The position numbers were made by a program, and so were the translations under genes. DNA of 64,000 bases from the NCBI GenBank assembly GCA_021324045.1, contig JAJPJV010000003.1:62001-126000 (forward strand), in the 5' to 3' direction. This document shows positions 33,154-43,650 of the stretch, in pieces (positions within the stretch are counted from its first letter, which is position 1; the number at the start of each line of letters is the position of its first letter). The DNA comes from Actinomycetota bacterium. GTDB taxonomy: Bacteria > Actinomycetota > Acidimicrobiia > Acidimicrobiales > RAAP-2. Below the pieces are notes generated by a model. The model was not told the origin of the DNA and ran no database searches. It saw only the letters and a program-made list of their open reading frames with translations.

Positions 33154-34587
33154 TCATCGCCGTTTTGGCGGTGTCACACGCCCACCCTTTTTCTTCCGGC
33201 CCTTTGGGCCCCGGAGCCCGGCGGTCTCCCTTCCGCGCAGCCCCCCATCGGCCACAGCGCCTGGGAACGCTGCGGGGGACCCACCGAACAACGCACCGAG
33301 CCGTGCCGGCCCTCCCTTGAACATGCGCTGCATCTCGCGGAATTGGCGGAGCAAATCGTTGACCTCCTGCGGCGACGTCCCGCTGCCACAGGCGATCCGC
33401 ACCCTGCGCGAGCCGTCGATGATCGAGGGGTCGCGACGTTCCGCTGGGGTCATGGAACGCACGATCGCCTCGACGCGCGACACCTTTTTGTCGTCCACCT
33501 GCTCGGCGGCCTGCCGAATCTCCTTCGACATGCCCGGCATGAGCTTCATGATGCTGCCGAGCGAACCCAGCTTCCTGACCTGCTGAAGCTGCTCGAGGAA
33601 ATCGTCGAGCGTCAACCGCCCCTCGAGGAGCCGACTGGCCGATCGGGTGACGACCTCCTCGTCCATCGTCCGTTCGGCTTGCTCGATGAGGGTGAGGACG
33701 TCTCCCATGCCCAGGATCCGATCGGCCATGCGGTCGGGATGGAACAGGTCGAAATCGTTGAGACGCTCACCGGTAGAAGCGAAGACGATCGGCCTGCCGA
33801 CCACCTGCTTGACCGAGAGCGCAGCGCCCCCCCGGGCGTCGCCGTCGAGCTTCGTCAGGATCACGCCGTCGAGGTCGAGTGCCGCGTGGAAGGCCGTCGC
33901 CGTCGCCACCGCGTCTTGACCGATCATGGCGTCGACGACGAAGAAGGTGTAGTGCGGAGACGTCACGGCAGCGATCTGGCGCACCTCGTCCATGAGTGCT
34001 TGATCGACCGACAGGCGACCCGCGGTGTCGATGATGCAGACGTCGCGGCCAAGGCGCCTCGCCTCGGCGACCCCGGCCTCGGCGACCGCGACCGGGTTCG
34101 TTGCCTCGCTGAAGACCGAGATCCCTGCCTGTGCACCCAGGACGCGCAGCTGCTCGACGGCGGCCGGACGTTGGAGGTCCGCCCCGACGAGGAGCGGGTT
34201 CCTCCCCTGCTGCCGCCACCATCGGGCGAGCTTCGCAGCGGCAGTCGTCTTGCCCGATCCCTGGAGGCCCGCGAGGAGCACGACGGTGGGAGGACGGGGA
34301 GCATAGGTGAGGCGAAGCGGCTGGCCACCGAGGACCTCGATCAACTCCTGGTGGACCGCCTTGATGACCTGCTGTCCCGGGGTCAGGCTCCGGGCGAGCA
34401 CCTCGCCGGAGCACCGCTCGCGCACCGCGGCGACGAACTGTCTTACGACCCCGACCTCGACGTCCGCTTCGAGCAGCGCGCTTCGGATCTCGCGCAGCGC
34501 TTGGTCGATGTCGGCGTCGGAGAGGCGCCCACGGTTGCGCAAGCGGCCGCTGATCCGCTCGAGACGCTCGGACAGTGCTTCGAACAT
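33154..34587 (-). CDS. ffh: Signal recognition particle protein Ffh
   Basis: SRP GTPase of 477 residues that binds signal sequences and 4.5S RNA. The N domain is followed by G1 GLQGSGKTT, DTAGR, and TKLDGDARGG. The methionine-bearing M domain contains LGSIMKLMPGM, and the tail is Gly/Lys/Arg-rich. The ATG at 34587 follows ftsY after 49 bases. The 4.5S RNA gene was not seen in the window. Confidence 0.97.
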   Translation of the reverse strand: MFEALSERLERISGRLRNRGRLSDADIDQALREIRSALLEADVEVGVVRQFVAAVRERCSGEVLARSLTPGQQVIKAVHQELIEVLGGQPLRLTYAPRPPTVVLLAGLQGSGKTTAAAKLARWWRQQGRNPLLVGADLQRPAAVEQLRVLGAQAGISVFSEATNPVAVAEAGVAEARRLGRDVCIIDTAGRLSVDQALMDEVRQIAAVTSPHYTFFVVDAMIGQDAVATATAFHAALDLDGVILTKLDGDARGGAALSVKQVVGRPIVFASTGERLNDFDLFHPDRMADRILGMGDVLTLIEQAERTMDEEVVTRSASRLLEGRLTLDDFLEQLQQVRKLGSLGSIMKLMPGMSKEIRQAAEQVDDKKVSRVEAIVRSMTPAERRDPSIIDGSRRVRIACGSGTSPQEVNDLLRQFREMQRMFKGGPARLGALFGGSPAAFPGAVADGGLRGRETAGLRGPKGRKKKGGRVTPPKRR

Positions 34588-34636
34588 GTAAAACGCAGGC
34601 TATCTGGACGACCCGGGTCCGCAAGCGGAGCGCCGG

Positions 34637-35725
34637 CTACCCGAGCAGCGCAGCGACGAAGGCCCCGGGATCGAAGGGGACGAGGTCATCGGGCCCCTCG
34701 CCGAGGCCGACCAGCTTGACCGGAAGCCCGAGCTGGCGCTCGATGGCGACCACAACGCCACCCTTCGCCGAACCGTCGAGCTTGGTGAGCACGACGCCGG
34801 TCACACCGACGGCCTCGGTGAACAAGCGGGCCTGGGTGAGCGCGTTCTGACCCGTCGTCGCGTCGAGCACCAACAGCACCTCGCTCACGCGCCCGGGCGG
34901 CCGGTCGGCCACCCGGCGGATCTTCTTCAGCTCCTCGACGAGGTTCACCCGGGTGTGCAATCGCCCGGCGGTGTCGGCGAGCACGAGGTCGTTCCCTCGG
35001 GCCGCAGCACGCTGGACGGCGTCGAAGACCACGGCACTGGGGTCACCGCCCTCAGCCCCTTGGACGATCTCGGCGCCAATCCGGTCCGCCCACTGCGCCA
35101 GCTGCTCGCCCGCGGCAGCTCGGAAGGTGTCCCCTGCAGCCAGCAGGACCCGCTTGCCAGCCGCCATCTCGCGCTTGGCGACCTTGGCGACGGTGGTCGT
35201 CTTCCCGACGCCGTTGACCCCGAGGAACAGCCAGACATTGGTCACTCCGGATTCAGGATCGAAACGCAGGGAGCGATCCTGGGTCGACAGCATGGCGCGG
35301 AGCTCATCCTCGAGGGCGGTCAGCAGTTCCTCCCCCCCGCCGACCGACCGGGAATCGAGACGGTGGCGAAGCTCCTCGGTCGTGGGGAGACCGACGTCAG
35401 CCCGCAGCAAGACCTCTTCGAGCTCCTCCCACACGCCCGAGTCGATCGAGGGGCGGAGGCGCAGGGCCCGGAGTGCCGCGAAGACGCCTCGGGTCTTCCC
35501 CAGGCGCTCCTCGATCCGGGCAGGGTGCACAGGCGGTGCGGGAGCTGCTTCGGTGGCAGCCGGCTCGGTCGGCGGCGCAGCCGGTGCAGGGGCCGCCTCG
35601 GGCAGGGGCCGCGCGGGGGCCGGGGGTGCGGGAGGCGGCACCGGGGCACGCCGGCGCACCAGGACCACGCTCGACACGCCCACGACCACGACGAGGACGC
35701 CAAGGACGATCCACAGGACGATCAT
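34637..35725 (-). CDS. ftsY: Signal recognition particle receptor FtsY
   Basis: SRP receptor GTPase of 362 residues. It begins with a single transmembrane helix (about 3-24), then a Pro/Ala-rich linker (about 28-68), and the NG domain with [15 protein letters not shown] and [10 protein letters not shown]. The transmembrane start resembles other Actinomycetota and replaces the acidic A domain of Escherichia coli. The ATG overlaps the smc stop by 4 bases. Confidence 0.96.
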   Translation of the reverse strand: MIVLWIVLGVLVVVVGVSSVVLVRRRAPVPPPAPPAPARPLPEAAPAPAAPPTEPAATEAAPAPPVHPARIEERLGKTRGVFAALRALRLRPSIDSGVWEELEEVLLRADVGLPTTEELRHRLDSRSVGGGEELLTALEDELRAMLSTQDRSLRFDPESGVTNVWLFLGVNGVGKTTTVAKVAKREMAAGKRVLLAAGDTFRAAAGEQLAQWADRIGAEIVQGAEGGDPSAVVFDAVQRAAARGNDLVLADTAGRLHTRVNLVEELKKIRRVADRPPGRVSEVLLVLDATTGQNALTQARLFTEAVGVTGVVLTKLDGSAKGGVVVAIERQLGLPVKLVGLGEGPDDLVPFDPGAFVAALLG

Positions 35726-38700
35726 CTGGAGGGCTCTGGAACCTTTTGACTCAGGACCTTCGACGACCCCCCTGGTGCCATCGTCACCCCGTAGAGCACG
35801 TCGGCCAGCTCCATCGTCCGCTTCTGATGGCTCACGATGATGAGCTGCGCCTCATTGCGGAACTCGGTCACCAGGTTCAAGAACCGGTGGAGGTTCACGT
35901 CGTCGAGCGCCGCCTCGACCTCGTCCATCAGGTAGAAGGGCGACGGCCGGCTCTTGAACACCGCGAACAAGAACGCCAGTGCCGACAGTGCTCGTTCACC
36001 GCCCGAGAAGAGTGCGACCCGTCGGACGTTGCGTCCGGCGGGTCGGATCTCGACATCCACCCCGGTGTTGAGCAGATCCTCGGGATCGGTCAGGACCAGG
36101 CGACCCGTCCCGCCGGGGAAGAGCACCTCGACGAGCGAGGAGAAGTGTTCGTTGACGTCCCGCACGGCCTCGGCAAAGGTCTGTTCGATCTGCCGGTCCA
36201 ACGTTCTCATGAGCTCCTGGAGCTCCCGGCGCGCCGAGCGGATGTCGTTCATCTGATCGTCGAGCTCCCGGTAGCGACGCTCGAGATCGGAGAGCTCTTC
36301 GAGTGCCAGCGGGTTGACGGGGCCCAAGGCGGCCAGCTGCTCGGACAGCCACTGGACGCGCGCGGCAGGAGTGGTGCCGTCGGGAAGCTCAGGGCACGGT
36401 GCCCCCATCACCTCCTCGGGGCTCGCTCGAAGCTCCCGGGCGATGGTTTCGACTAGGGCCTCCCGCCGCACCGCCGTGTCGGTCAGCTCGAGCTCCAGTG
36501 CTCGGATGCGGTCCCGCACCACTGCGAGACGGCGTTCGGTCGCCACGCGGTCCCGACGAAGCGCCTCCAGGCGCTCGCCGCCGGCGCGCAAGGCTTCGAC
36601 CTGGCGGAGGTGCGCATCCTCGAGCCCGCTCACAAGGCCCTCGAGCTCCTTGCCCAGCGTGACGACCAGAGCCAGCAATCGGTCCAACACGCGCGAGACC
36701 TCCTCGAGACGCTGGCGGCGGGCCGCAGCCCGCTCCCGCTCCTCGGCGTGACCCTGCAGGCGCCGTTCGACCTCGGCCAATCGATGCGTGAGGACTCGGC
36801 GACGCTCCTCGACCCCAGCGAGCGCGATCTTCAGCCGCTGGCGCTCGGCCTGGCGCTCGGCTCGCTCGGCCACCGATGCCTCAAGGTCGGGAAGGGAACG
36901 GCGAAGCGCTGCAAGTGCCTCGGCGTCCGCTTGGCATCGATCGCGCGCCTGCGCCAGTGCCTCACGGGCAGAACGGAGCTCCTCGCCAACGCGTTCACGC
37001 TCGCTCCGTCGGGCACGGCGCTCGACGCGTGCCGTGGCGATCATGCCGTCGTGCGCGTCGAGACGTCGTGCCGCAGCGGTCGCAGCCGCACGGACATCCT
37101 CGAGGGCTTCTCGGGCACTCTGGAGGGCCGAGAACGCGGCATCGGCCTCCCGGCTGCACTCCGCCGCCTGTGCCGCGGCTCGTTCCACCGCCGCCGCGGT
37201 CACGACCCCGTCGGAGGAACGAACCTGCCAGCCCGATGGGGCGAAGCGGTCGCCGTGGGCGGTAACGACGACCAGCTCCGGATGCTCGATGGCCACATCC
37301 ACGGCCTGCTCCCAGCTCTCGACCAGGACTGCCGAGCCGACGAGCCCGTCGAGCACCCGGTCGATGGCGGGGCTTGCCCGAACATGGCTGCGGACGAGCG
37401 CAGCGCCCGGCGGCAGGGTACGAACGTCGACGGGTGCCGTAGCGGCGAGCGGCAGGAGCGCGCCGGTCGTTCCGCTGGTGCGCAGCCGCTCGACCGCCCC
37501 GCGAGCGGCGTGCTGGTCATTGACCACCACGGCGGAGAGGGCGGCGCCAACTGCCGCCTCGAACGCCACCTCCCAGCCGGGATCGATGTCGACCAGCTCG
37601 ACCAGCGAGCCGACCACCCCATCCACCCCTTCGAGGACCTCCCGACCCCCTGCCCCCTGGAGCTCCTTCAATGCCCGTGCGAGCGCGTCGGCGCGGGCGT
37701 CCGCGCGGTGGCGCTCCTCGTCGGCACGACGAGCCGCCCGCTCGGCCTCGTCGGCCGCCTCGAGCGCACGGTCGACGCGGGCCACACTGTCGGCAACCAG
37801 GGCCGCCAAGCGCGCTCGTTCGTCGGTGAGCTGTTCCTCACGCGCTGCGAGCGCGGCATCGGCCGCCTCGAGCTCGGCCAGCCTGGTCGCCAGGGTCTCG
37901 ACGCGAACCTCCAGGCTCTCCAGGGGCGCCTGCTCGAGGGAGCGCACGAGCAGCTCGATGCGAGACTTCGCCGCGCGCAAGGCCTCCTCCGGCGAATGGT
38001 CCGCGGGCTCCTCGGGGAGGGGACCCAGCGCCGCCGCCTCCTGATCGGCTGCCTTGAGATCGCTGGCGAGGCGTGCGGCCTCGGCCTCGAGGGTGGAGAC
38101 CACGTCGACGTCGGCGGCGGCGTCCAGCGCCGCGCCAACCCCACGGCGGCGCTCGCGCATGAGCTCAGCGCTCCCCTTCGCTCGTTCGAGCAGCGCCCGA
38201 GCCTTGCCCAGGGTCGAAGCGAGATCGTCCTCGCGTCGAGAAGCCAGCTCGTTCGCGGCGGCGGAGGCAGCGACGTCCACGGCGGACAGCGTCGCTTCGA
38301 GCTCCTCGCACTCCTCCTGCAAGGCGCCCAGCTTCTCGTTCGCCGAACGCTCGCGTTCAGCCAAGGTGAGGAGCTCGACCCCAGCGAGATGGCGCCGAAG
38401 CGCCATGAGCTCGGCGGACAGCTCGGCGTGGGAGCGGGCAGCGGCAGCCTGCCGCTCCAGCGGCCGGATCTGGCGCCGGCCCTCTCGCAGGAGGTCCCCC
38501 AGGCGTTCGAGGTTCTCTTGCGTCGCCTCGAGGCGGCGCTCCGCTCGTTCTCGGCGACGCCGGTGCTTGCGCACGCCGGCGGCATCTTCGATGATGGCGC
38601 GCCGGTCCTCCGGCCGGGCGCTGAGAACGGTCTCGAGCTGGCCCTGGCCGATGATCATGTGCTGGTTCCGCCCCACGCCGGTGTCGGAGAGCAGCTCCTG

Positions 38701-39072
38701 GACGTCGAGCAGACGACACGGCTGGCCGTTGATGGCGTACTCGCTCTCCCCGGAGCGGAAGAGCAGGCGGGTGATCGTCACCTCGGCCATCTCCAACGGC
38801 AGCTTGCCCGAGGAGTTGTCGATCGTCAGGGAGACCTCGGCGCGACCGAGGGCGGGACGGCTCGCGGTCCCGGCGAAGATCACGTCCTCCATTCGCTGCG
38901 ACCGCAGCGCACGGGGTCCTTGCGCCCCCATGACCCACGTCACCGCATCGACCACGTTGGACTTCCCACTCCCGTTGGGGCCGACGACGACGGTGATCCC
39001 CGGCTCGAAGTGCAAAACGGTGGGCTCTGCGAAGGACTTGAACCCTTTGATGCTGAGGGACTTCAAGAACAC
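35722..39072 (-). CDS. smc: Chromosome segregation protein SMC
   Basis: SMC ATPase of 1116 residues. Walker [15 protein letters not shown] lies at about 32-45, long coiled coils flank a hinge domain (about 470-600), and the C-terminal head has the [18 protein letters not shown] signature and Walker [15 protein letters not shown]. The coils are Ala/Arg/Glu-rich and generate large antisense open frames on the plus strand that are not genes. GTG at 39072 is used; TTG two codons later is possible. scpA and scpB are not in the window. Confidence 0.97.
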   Translation of the reverse strand: MFLKSLSIKGFKSFAEPTVLHFEPGITVVVGPNGSGKSNVVDAVTWVMGAQGPRALRSQRMEDVIFAGTASRPALGRAEVSLTIDNSSGKLPLEMAEVTITRLLFRSGESEYAINGQPCRLLDVQELLSDTGVGRNQHMIIGQGQLETVLSARPEDRRAIIEDAAGVRKHRRRRERAERRLEATQENLERLGDLLREGRRQIRPLERQAAAARSHAELSAELMALRRHLAGVELLTLAERERSANEKLGALQEECEELEATLSAVDVAASAAANELASRREDDLASTLGKARALLERAKGSAELMRERRRGVGAALDAAADVDVVSTLEAEAARLASDLKAADQEAAALGPLPEEPADHSPEEALRAAKSRIELLVRSLEQAPLESLEVRVETLATRLAELEAADAALAAREEQLTDERARLAALVADSVARVDRALEAADEAERAARRADEERHRADARADALARALKELQGAGGREVLEGVDGVVGSLVELVDIDPGWEVAFEAAVGAALSAVVVNDQHAARGAVERLRTSGTTGALLPLAATAPVDVRTLPPGAALVRSHVRASPAIDRVLDGLVGSAVLVESWEQAVDVAIEHPELVVVTAHGDRFAPSGWQVRSSDGVVTAAAVERAAAQAAECSREADAAFSALQSAREALEDVRAAATAAARRLDAHDGMIATARVERRARRSERERVGEELRSAREALAQARDRCQADAEALAALRRSLPDLEASVAERAERQAERQRLKIALAGVEERRRVLTHRLAEVERRLQGHAEERERAAARRQRLEEVSRVLDRLLALVVTLGKELEGLVSGLEDAHLRQVEALRAGGERLEALRRDRVATERRLAVVRDRIRALELELTDTAVRREALVETIARELRASPEEVMGAPCPELPDGTTPAARVQWLSEQLAALGPVNPLALEELSDLERRYRELDDQMNDIRSARRELQELMRTLDRQIEQTFAEAVRDVNEHFSSLVEVLFPGGTGRLVLTDPEDLLNTGVDVEIRPAGRNVRRVALFSGGERALSALAFLFAVFKSRPSPFYLMDEVEAALDDVNLHRFLNLVTEFRNEAQLIIVSHQKRTMELADVLYGVTMAPGGSSKVLSQKVPEPSR

Positions 39073-39079
39073 GGATCTC

Positions 39080-39913
39080 TCACACCTGACAGTGCTCGCA
39101 GAAGAACGTCGAACGCCCTCCGGTCTTCACCCGGACGATCGGATTCCGACAACGCCGGCACGGCTGGCCTTCTCGGTCGTAGACCTGGTGCTGTCCCTGG
39201 TACTCGCCGACCTCGCCGAAGAGATCGCGGTACTGCTCGTCGGCGAGAGTCGAGCCGCGATGCTTCACGGCCTCGGTGAGCGTCTCGACCATGGCCCGAT
39301 ACAAGCGGCGGACCTCGGTCGTCGACAAACTGTCCGACAGCCGGTCGTAGCGGAGCCCGGAAGCGAAGAGGATCTCGTCGGAGTACAGGTTCCCGATCCC
39401 GGCGACGAACTGCTGGTTCATGAGGAGGGCTTTGAGACCACAGTGATGTGCCCGCAACAGTAGGGCGAAACGCTCCCAGCTCATTGGATCCTCGAGCGGA
39501 TCAAAGCCCAGATGGTCCAGCTCAGGCGGGACCCCCTTGGGTGCCGCCGAAACGAACAGCTCTCCGAAGGTGCGCGGATCTACGTAACGGAGCTCTCCGC
39601 CCTGGTGGAAGGCGATGACGACGTGGGTGTGCTTGGGCTTGGGCTCCTTGCCGTCACGCACCCTGAACAGCTGGCCGCTCATCCCGAGGTGAATGACGAG
39701 CACGTCCCCGCTGTCAAGGGTCATGAGGAGGTACTTTCCGACTCGACCCACGGCCTTGATCGTCCGACCTTCGAGGAGAGCCCGAAAGTGCTTCGCGCTC
39801 TGGTGCCGGCGGACCGAGCGGCCGTTGGCGACCGCGACCGCACGAATCTTGCGACCGACCACCTCCTTCGCCAGGTCCTGGCGAAGCGTCTCGACCTCGG
39901 GAAGTTCAGGCAT
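39080..39913 (-). CDS. mutM: Formamidopyrimidine-DNA glycosylase
   Basis: Bifunctional base-excision repair glycosylase of 277 residues. The N-terminal PELPEVETLR carries the catalytic Pro and Glu, a Lys lies in VGKYLLM, the H2TH region contains QQFVAGIGNLYSDEILF, and the C-terminal zinc finger is CRRC...CEHC. The first 8 bases overlap the end of rnc. The smc start follows after 7 bases. Confidence 0.96.
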   Translation of the reverse strand: MPELPEVETLRQDLAKEVVGRKIRAVAVANGRSVRRHQSAKHFRALLEGRTIKAVGRVGKYLLMTLDSGDVLVIHLGMSGQLFRVRDGKEPKPKHTHVVIAFHQGGELRYVDPRTFGELFVSAAPKGVPPELDHLGFDPLEDPMSWERFALLLRAHHCGLKALLMNQQFVAGIGNLYSDEILFASGLRYDRLSDSLSTTEVRRLYRAMVETLTEAVKHRGSTLADEQYRDLFGEVGEYQGQHQVYDREGQPCRRCRNPIVRVKTGGRSTFFCEHCQV

Positions 39914-40586
39914 CGCAGAGCTCTGGCCAGGCCATCATCGCCGCCGCCTGCTCAGCTTCCTTCTTCGAAGTGCCCTCCCCACGTCCGCGGCAAACCCCAC
40001 CGACGTAGACCTCCGCCACGTACCGGCGGTCGTGATCCGGCCCGGAGCCAACGACGACGTAACGTGGCACTCCTTCCCCACGCCGAGCCGTCAGCTCCTG
40101 GAGGCGGCTCTTGTGATCGAACTCGTTCGGCTCCGCCGCCGCCTGTTCGATCCGGTCCGAGAGCAGCCGCAGCACCAGGGTCCGCGACGCTTCCCAGCCG
40201 CCGTCGAGGTACACGGCCCCGACCACCGCCTCCAAGGTGTCGGCGAGAATCGACACCTTGGTCCGACCTCCAGAGGCCTCCTCGCCCTTCCCGAGCAACA
40301 GGTGGGGTCCGAGTGCGAGGCTACTGGCAACCTGGGCAAGTACCCGAGCGTTCACGACGGCTGCCCGGATCTTGGCGAGCCGGCCTTCGGGGGCTTCGGG
40401 ATAGCGCCGATAGCAGTCCTCGGCGACGACCAGCCCGATGACCGCGTCCCCGAGGAACTCCAGCCGCTCGTTGGAGGGGACGCCCTCCTGCTCGCCACAC
40501 CAGCTTCGGTGGGAGAGCGCCTGTTGCAGCAACGAGCGGTCTCGGAAGCAGTAGCCCAACCGCTCGAGGAGAGGCGTCTGGTTCAA
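39906..40586 (-). CDS. rnc: Ribonuclease III
   Basis: Double-strand-specific RNase of 226 residues. The catalytic signature NERLEFLGDAVIGL is present, along with the second acidic cluster DTLEAVVGAVYLDGG. The C-terminal dsRNA-binding domain starts at DHKSRLQEL. TTG at 40586 overlaps the acpP stop (TTGA). The order acpP-rnc-mutM-smc-ftsY is standard. Confidence 0.96.
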   Translation of the reverse strand: MNQTPLLERLGYCFRDRSLLQQALSHRSWCGEQEGVPSNERLEFLGDAVIGLVVAEDCYRRYPEAPEGRLAKIRAAVVNARVLAQVASSLALGPHLLLGKGEEASGGRTKVSILADTLEAVVGAVYLDGGWEASRTLVLRLLSDRIEQAAAEPNEFDHKSRLQELTARRGEGVPRYVVVGSGPDHDRRYVAEVYVGGVCRGRGEGTSKKEAEQAAAMMAWPELCDA

Positions 40587-40879
40587 CCCACTTGCAGCTT
40601 GGCGGCCACGTAGTCCACGGCGTCCCGCACAGTCCGAAGGTCCTCGAGGTCTTCGTCTTCGATCCGGAACCCTACCGTGCGCTCGCCGAGCTCCTCCTCC
40701 AATGCCTCCACCAGCTCGATGAGCGCCAGCGAATCGGCCTTGAGGTCCTCGAAGGACGACGATTCGGCGATCGCGGCTGGATCGATCTCGAGAATGTCCG
40801 CCAACTCGTCCCGGATGAGCGCAAAGATGCCTTCGCGGTCCAGCGGTCCCCGGTCGATGTGCGTCTCTGCAGGTGCCAC
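40583..40879 (-). CDS. acpP: Acyl carrier protein
   Basis: Carrier of fatty-acyl intermediates, 98 residues. The phosphopantetheine attachment serine lies in LKADSLALIELVEAL. It is longer than the usual 78 residues: about 12 residues precede the first helix, and there is a small insertion before the last helix (GERTVGFRIEDEDLEDL). GTG at 40879 is used. It follows plsX, another fatty-acid gene. Confidence 0.93.
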   Translation of the reverse strand: MAPAETHIDRGPLDREGIFALIRDELADILEIDPAAIAESSSFEDLKADSLALIELVEALEEELGERTVGFRIEDEDLEDLRTVRDAVDYVAAKLQVG

Positions 40880-40911
40880 GGCAGGGCGAATGTTACCCCG
40901 CAGACCAGTCG

Positions 40912-41886
40912 TCAGAGTGCAGCGCCCAACCGGTCGACCAGGCCCCTGGCAGCGAGGTCGTGCGCAACCCGGATCGCGTTGGCGATCGCCACCGAAGAGG
41001 ACGACCCGTGGCTGATCACGCAGATCCCCCGAACGCCCAGCAACATCGCACCACCGGTGTTCTCGGGGGCGAGCCGGGCAAGCACCGGCGTCAGGTGGGG
41101 AGCGAGCACGGCAGCTGCGGCCTTGGTCTGCTCGTCATGGTCGAAGACCTCAGCAAGCAGACGCCCAGCGTAGCGGAGGGTGCCCTCGGCGGTCTTCAGC
41201 GCGACGTTGCCGGTGAACCCATCGGTGACTACGACATCAGCCGGACAACCGAGCAGGTCCCGCCCTTCCACGTTCCCCACGAAGCGGACCCCGGGAACCC
41301 CCGCGCGCAAGAGCTCGCTCGTCTCCTTGACGAGGGTCGTTCCCTTCGAGGCCTCCTCCCCGATGGACAGGAGCGCCACAGTGGGGTTGGCGATCCGGTA
41401 GCGCTCGATCGCGTAGGCAGCCCCCATCTGGGCGAACTGGACCAGCATCTGGGGAGTGCACTCGGCATTCGCTCCAGCGTCCACGAGCACTGCAGGCTCC
41501 GCCCCCCTGCGGGGGAGCGGGATGGCGATGCACGGCCGGATCGCGCCACGCAAGCGCCCCATCCGCAACAACGCTGCCGCCATGGTGGCGCCCGTATTGC
41601 CGGCGCTGACCATCGCAGCGGCCTTGTGGTCTCGCACCAGCTCCGCGGCCCGGACGAGCGAGGAATCCTTCTTCCGCCGGACGGCACCAGCAGGATCCTC
41701 CCCCATCCCGATGACCTCGCGGCAGGCGACGAGCTCGATCCCCGCAGTGTCTCCGATCTGCTCGGGCGGCCCGACGAGGACGACGCGAAGGCCTTCCTCG
41801 GCAGCGCGACGAGCGCCCGCAACGACATCTGCCGGGGCGCGGTCTCCGCCCATCGCGTCGACGGCGACCGGCAATGGGGCGTTCAC
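40912..41886 (-). CDS. plsX: Phosphate acyltransferase PlsX
   Basis: Makes acyl-phosphate from acyl-ACP for phospholipid synthesis; 324 residues. LPVAVDAMGGDRAP opens the protein, and SAGNTGATMAAALLRMGRL and VTDGFTGNVALK are family signatures. GTG at 41886 is chosen because it gives that N-terminus and overlaps the rpmF stop (GTGA). The longer frame to 41964 would be read inside rpmF. Confidence 0.96.
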   Translation of the reverse strand: MNAPLPVAVDAMGGDRAPADVVAGARRAAEEGLRVVLVGPPEQIGDTAGIELVACREVIGMGEDPAGAVRRKKDSSLVRAAELVRDHKAAAMVSAGNTGATMAAALLRMGRLRGAIRPCIAIPLPRRGAEPAVLVDAGANAECTPQMLVQFAQMGAAYAIERYRIANPTVALLSIGEEASKGTTLVKETSELLRAGVPGVRFVGNVEGRDLLGCPADVVVTDGFTGNVALKTAEGTLRYAGRLLAEVFDHDEQTKAAAAVLAPHLTPVLARLAPENTGGAMLLGVRGICVISHGSSSSVAIANAIRVAHDLAARGLVDRLGAAL

Positions 41887-42062
41887 TCGACTTCGACCGC
41901 GGTACGCCCTTTGTACCAGCCACAGGTCGGACACACCACGTGTGGCTGCTTGACCTGCTGGCAATGCGGGCAGATGCTGCGAGCCGGGGCACGCAACGTC
42001 CAGTTCGCGGCGCGCCGGCTACGGGTCTTGGACTTGGAGGTCTTCTTCTTCGGAACGGCCAT
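41883..42062 (-). CDS. rpmF: 50S ribosomal protein L32
   Basis: Ribosomal protein of 59 residues, too short for many gene tables. The N-terminal MAVPKKKTSKSKTRSRR is diagnostic. Four cysteines in CPHC and CPTC form a zinc ribbon, so this is the zinc-binding (C+) form. It lies between DUF177 and plsX, the classic DUF177-rpmF-plsX order, and its stop overlaps the plsX start. Confidence 0.95.
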   Translation of the reverse strand: MAVPKKKTSKSKTRSRRAANWTLRAPARSICPHCQQVKQPHVVCPTCGWYKGRTAVEVE

Positions 42063-42076
42063 CTCGTGCTCCTGGA

Positions 42077-42583
42077 TCAGCGGAGGGCGTCGAGGCTAGC
42101 CCAACGCGGGTCACGGGGCGCGACGCACGAACACGATTCGACGTTGCGGTCCGCGCCGCATTGCGGACACAGCCCACGACAGCCCACGTCGCACAGTGGC
42201 GCGAGGGGGAGCTCCGTGGCAACGACGTCGTGGACCAGCACCTGGAGGTCGAGCTCGTCATCGACGATCGGGTACGCCTCGTCGTCGGGATCGGGACTGA
42301 AGCGTTCGCGCACCTCGACCTCGAGCTGCCCGCCAACGGGGGCAATGCAGCGGCGACAGACCCCTGTCCAGGGCACTGAGACCGTTCCGGTGACCATGAT
42401 GCCTCCGGGGTAGGAGTCCAGCACCACGTCGCAGACCGCCTCTGCACCCTCGGGCAGCCGGCTGTCGGCACTCGTGGCCGGGGTGAGGGCGTGGTCAGGA
42501 TCCGCGGGGCCACGTCGCAGCTCGTGACGCCGAGCCCCGACCTCCTTGCGCAACCGGGCAACATTGACCTGGAAGGCACCCAT
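42077..42583 (-). CDS. DUF177 / YceD family protein
   Basis: A 168-residue member of the DUF177 (YceD) family, linked to 23S rRNA accumulation in other bacteria and plants. VPWTGVCRRCIAP and the C-terminal Cys cluster CDVGCRGLCPQCG are conserved and suggest zinc binding. It starts at ATG 42583, 9 bases after the SepIVA-like gene, and precedes rpmF as in most genomes. Confidence 0.9.
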   Translation of the reverse strand: MGAFQVNVARLRKEVGARRHELRRGPADPDHALTPATSADSRLPEGAEAVCDVVLDSYPGGIMVTGTVSVPWTGVCRRCIAPVGGQLEVEVRERFSPDPDDEAYPIVDDELDLQVLVHDVVATELPLAPLCDVGCRGLCPQCGADRNVESCSCVAPRDPRWASLDALR

Positions 42584-42592
42584 CAGATTCCC

Positions 42593-43165
42593 TCACGCCA
42601 TGTCCTGGTCGAAAAAGCCCTCGGTGGCTTCCTCCGCGGCCGACGGCCGCGGAGGCGGTGGCGGCGAGGAGCTCGCCTGGAGCTTCTGACGTCCGGCATG
42701 CACCGTGCGCATGACCCGGTCGAGAACGATCTCCATGCTGGCGAGACGCTGGTCGCAGTAATCCTCCGTTTCGTGCCGCAACCGCCGGGCATCCTCGTTG
42801 GCGTCATCGAGGATTCGCTGCGCGACCTTGTTCGCCTGGCGAACGATGTCGGTCCGCGACACCATCCGTTCTGCCTGGGCCCGTACCTCTTCCATCAGCG
42901 CCTCGGCCTCCCGTGCGCGCTCGGCGAGGAACTCGTCGCGCTCGCGCAAGAGCCATCGCGCTTGGCGAAGCTCGTCGGGGAGCTTCTCCAGTGCCTCGGA
43001 GAGCAGGGCCACCAGCTCGTCCCGGGAGACCAGGACCGAGGCCGACAACGGCATGGCCTTGGCAGAGTTGACGAGATCGAGCGCTTGGCGGATGAGCGTC
43101 TCGGCATCAGGCTGCGAAGACGCCTGGAGCTGCTCCGCGGTCTCGCTGAACTCTGAGGTGGTCAT
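42593..43165 (-). CDS. DivIVA-like coiled-coil protein, SepIVA-like
   Basis: A 190-residue, mainly helical protein. Coiled-coil stretches run from about 50 to 150 (AEALMEEVRAQAERMVSR, QRILDDANEDARRLRHE) and resemble DivIVA-family septum proteins. A Pro-rich segment follows, then an acidic tail. In Mycobacterium tuberculosis the gene in the same position next to DUF177 and rnc is the septation factor SepIVA, which supports the assignment. It overlaps coaD by 4 bases. Confidence 0.75.
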   Translation of the reverse strand: MTTSEFSETAEQLQASSQPDAETLIRQALDLVNSAKAMPLSASVLVSRDELVALLSEALEKLPDELRQARWLLRERDEFLAERAREAEALMEEVRAQAERMVSRTDIVRQANKVAQRILDDANEDARRLRHETEDYCDQRLASMEIVLDRVMRTVHAGRQKLQASSSPPPPPRPSAAEEATEGFFDQDMA

Positions 43166-43650
43166 GGCTGAGGGATCCCGAACCGCTCGTTCAGACGACA
43201 GATCACAGGCTTGGGCACGAAGGGAGAGACGTCCCCTCCGTACCGTGCGACCTCGCGGATCAGCTTCGAAGCGATGAACGAATGTGAGGAGGTCGTTGGG
43301 ATGAACACCGTCTCGATTCCTGAAAGCTGACGATTCATCTGCGCCATTTGCAGCTCGTTCTCAAAGTCCGAAACGACGCGCAGCCCTCGAACGATCACGG
43401 TGGCGCCCACGCTCCTGGCAACCTCGACCACCAGGGTGCTCATCGACACGGTCTCCACCGTCGACAGATGCGCCACCGAGTCCTCGATCATCTCACGGCG
43501 AGCCTGGAGGTCGAAGAGCGCCTCGCCTTTCTGCGGGTTGCGCAGGATGGCGACGATCACCCGATCGAAGAGCCGGACCGCGCGTTCAACCACCTCCAGG
43601 TGGCCGTTGTGGAACGGATCGAAGGAGCCGGGATAAAGCGCGATGCTCAT
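43162..43650 (-). CDS. coaD: Phosphopantetheine adenylyltransferase
   Basis: Fourth step of coenzyme A synthesis, 162 residues. The nucleotidyltransferase motif ALYPGSFDPFHNGHLEV is at the N-terminus and STTSSHSFIASKLIREVA-like sequence near the C-terminus. The ATG at 43650 is chosen because the catalytic motif begins only a few residues later; the frame is open to 43713. It overlaps rsmD by 4 bases; the rsmD-coaD order is widespread. Confidence 0.95.
   Translation of the reverse strand: MSIALYPGSFDPFHNGHLEVVERAVRLFDRVIVAILRNPQKGEALFDLQARREMIEDSVAHLSTVETVSMSTLVVEVARSVGATVIVRGLRVVSDFENELQMAQMNRQLSGIETVFIPTTSSHSFIASKLIREVARYGGDVSPFVPKPVICRLNERFGIPQP

Noticed and set aside
32950-34719. 589-codon plus-strand open frame
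   Set aside because: Antisense to ffh, which has all SRP GTPase motifs.
36610-39279. 889-codon plus-strand open frame
   Set aside because: It lies antisense to smc, whose motifs are unmistakable. GC-rich coiled-coil codons leave the opposite strand open.
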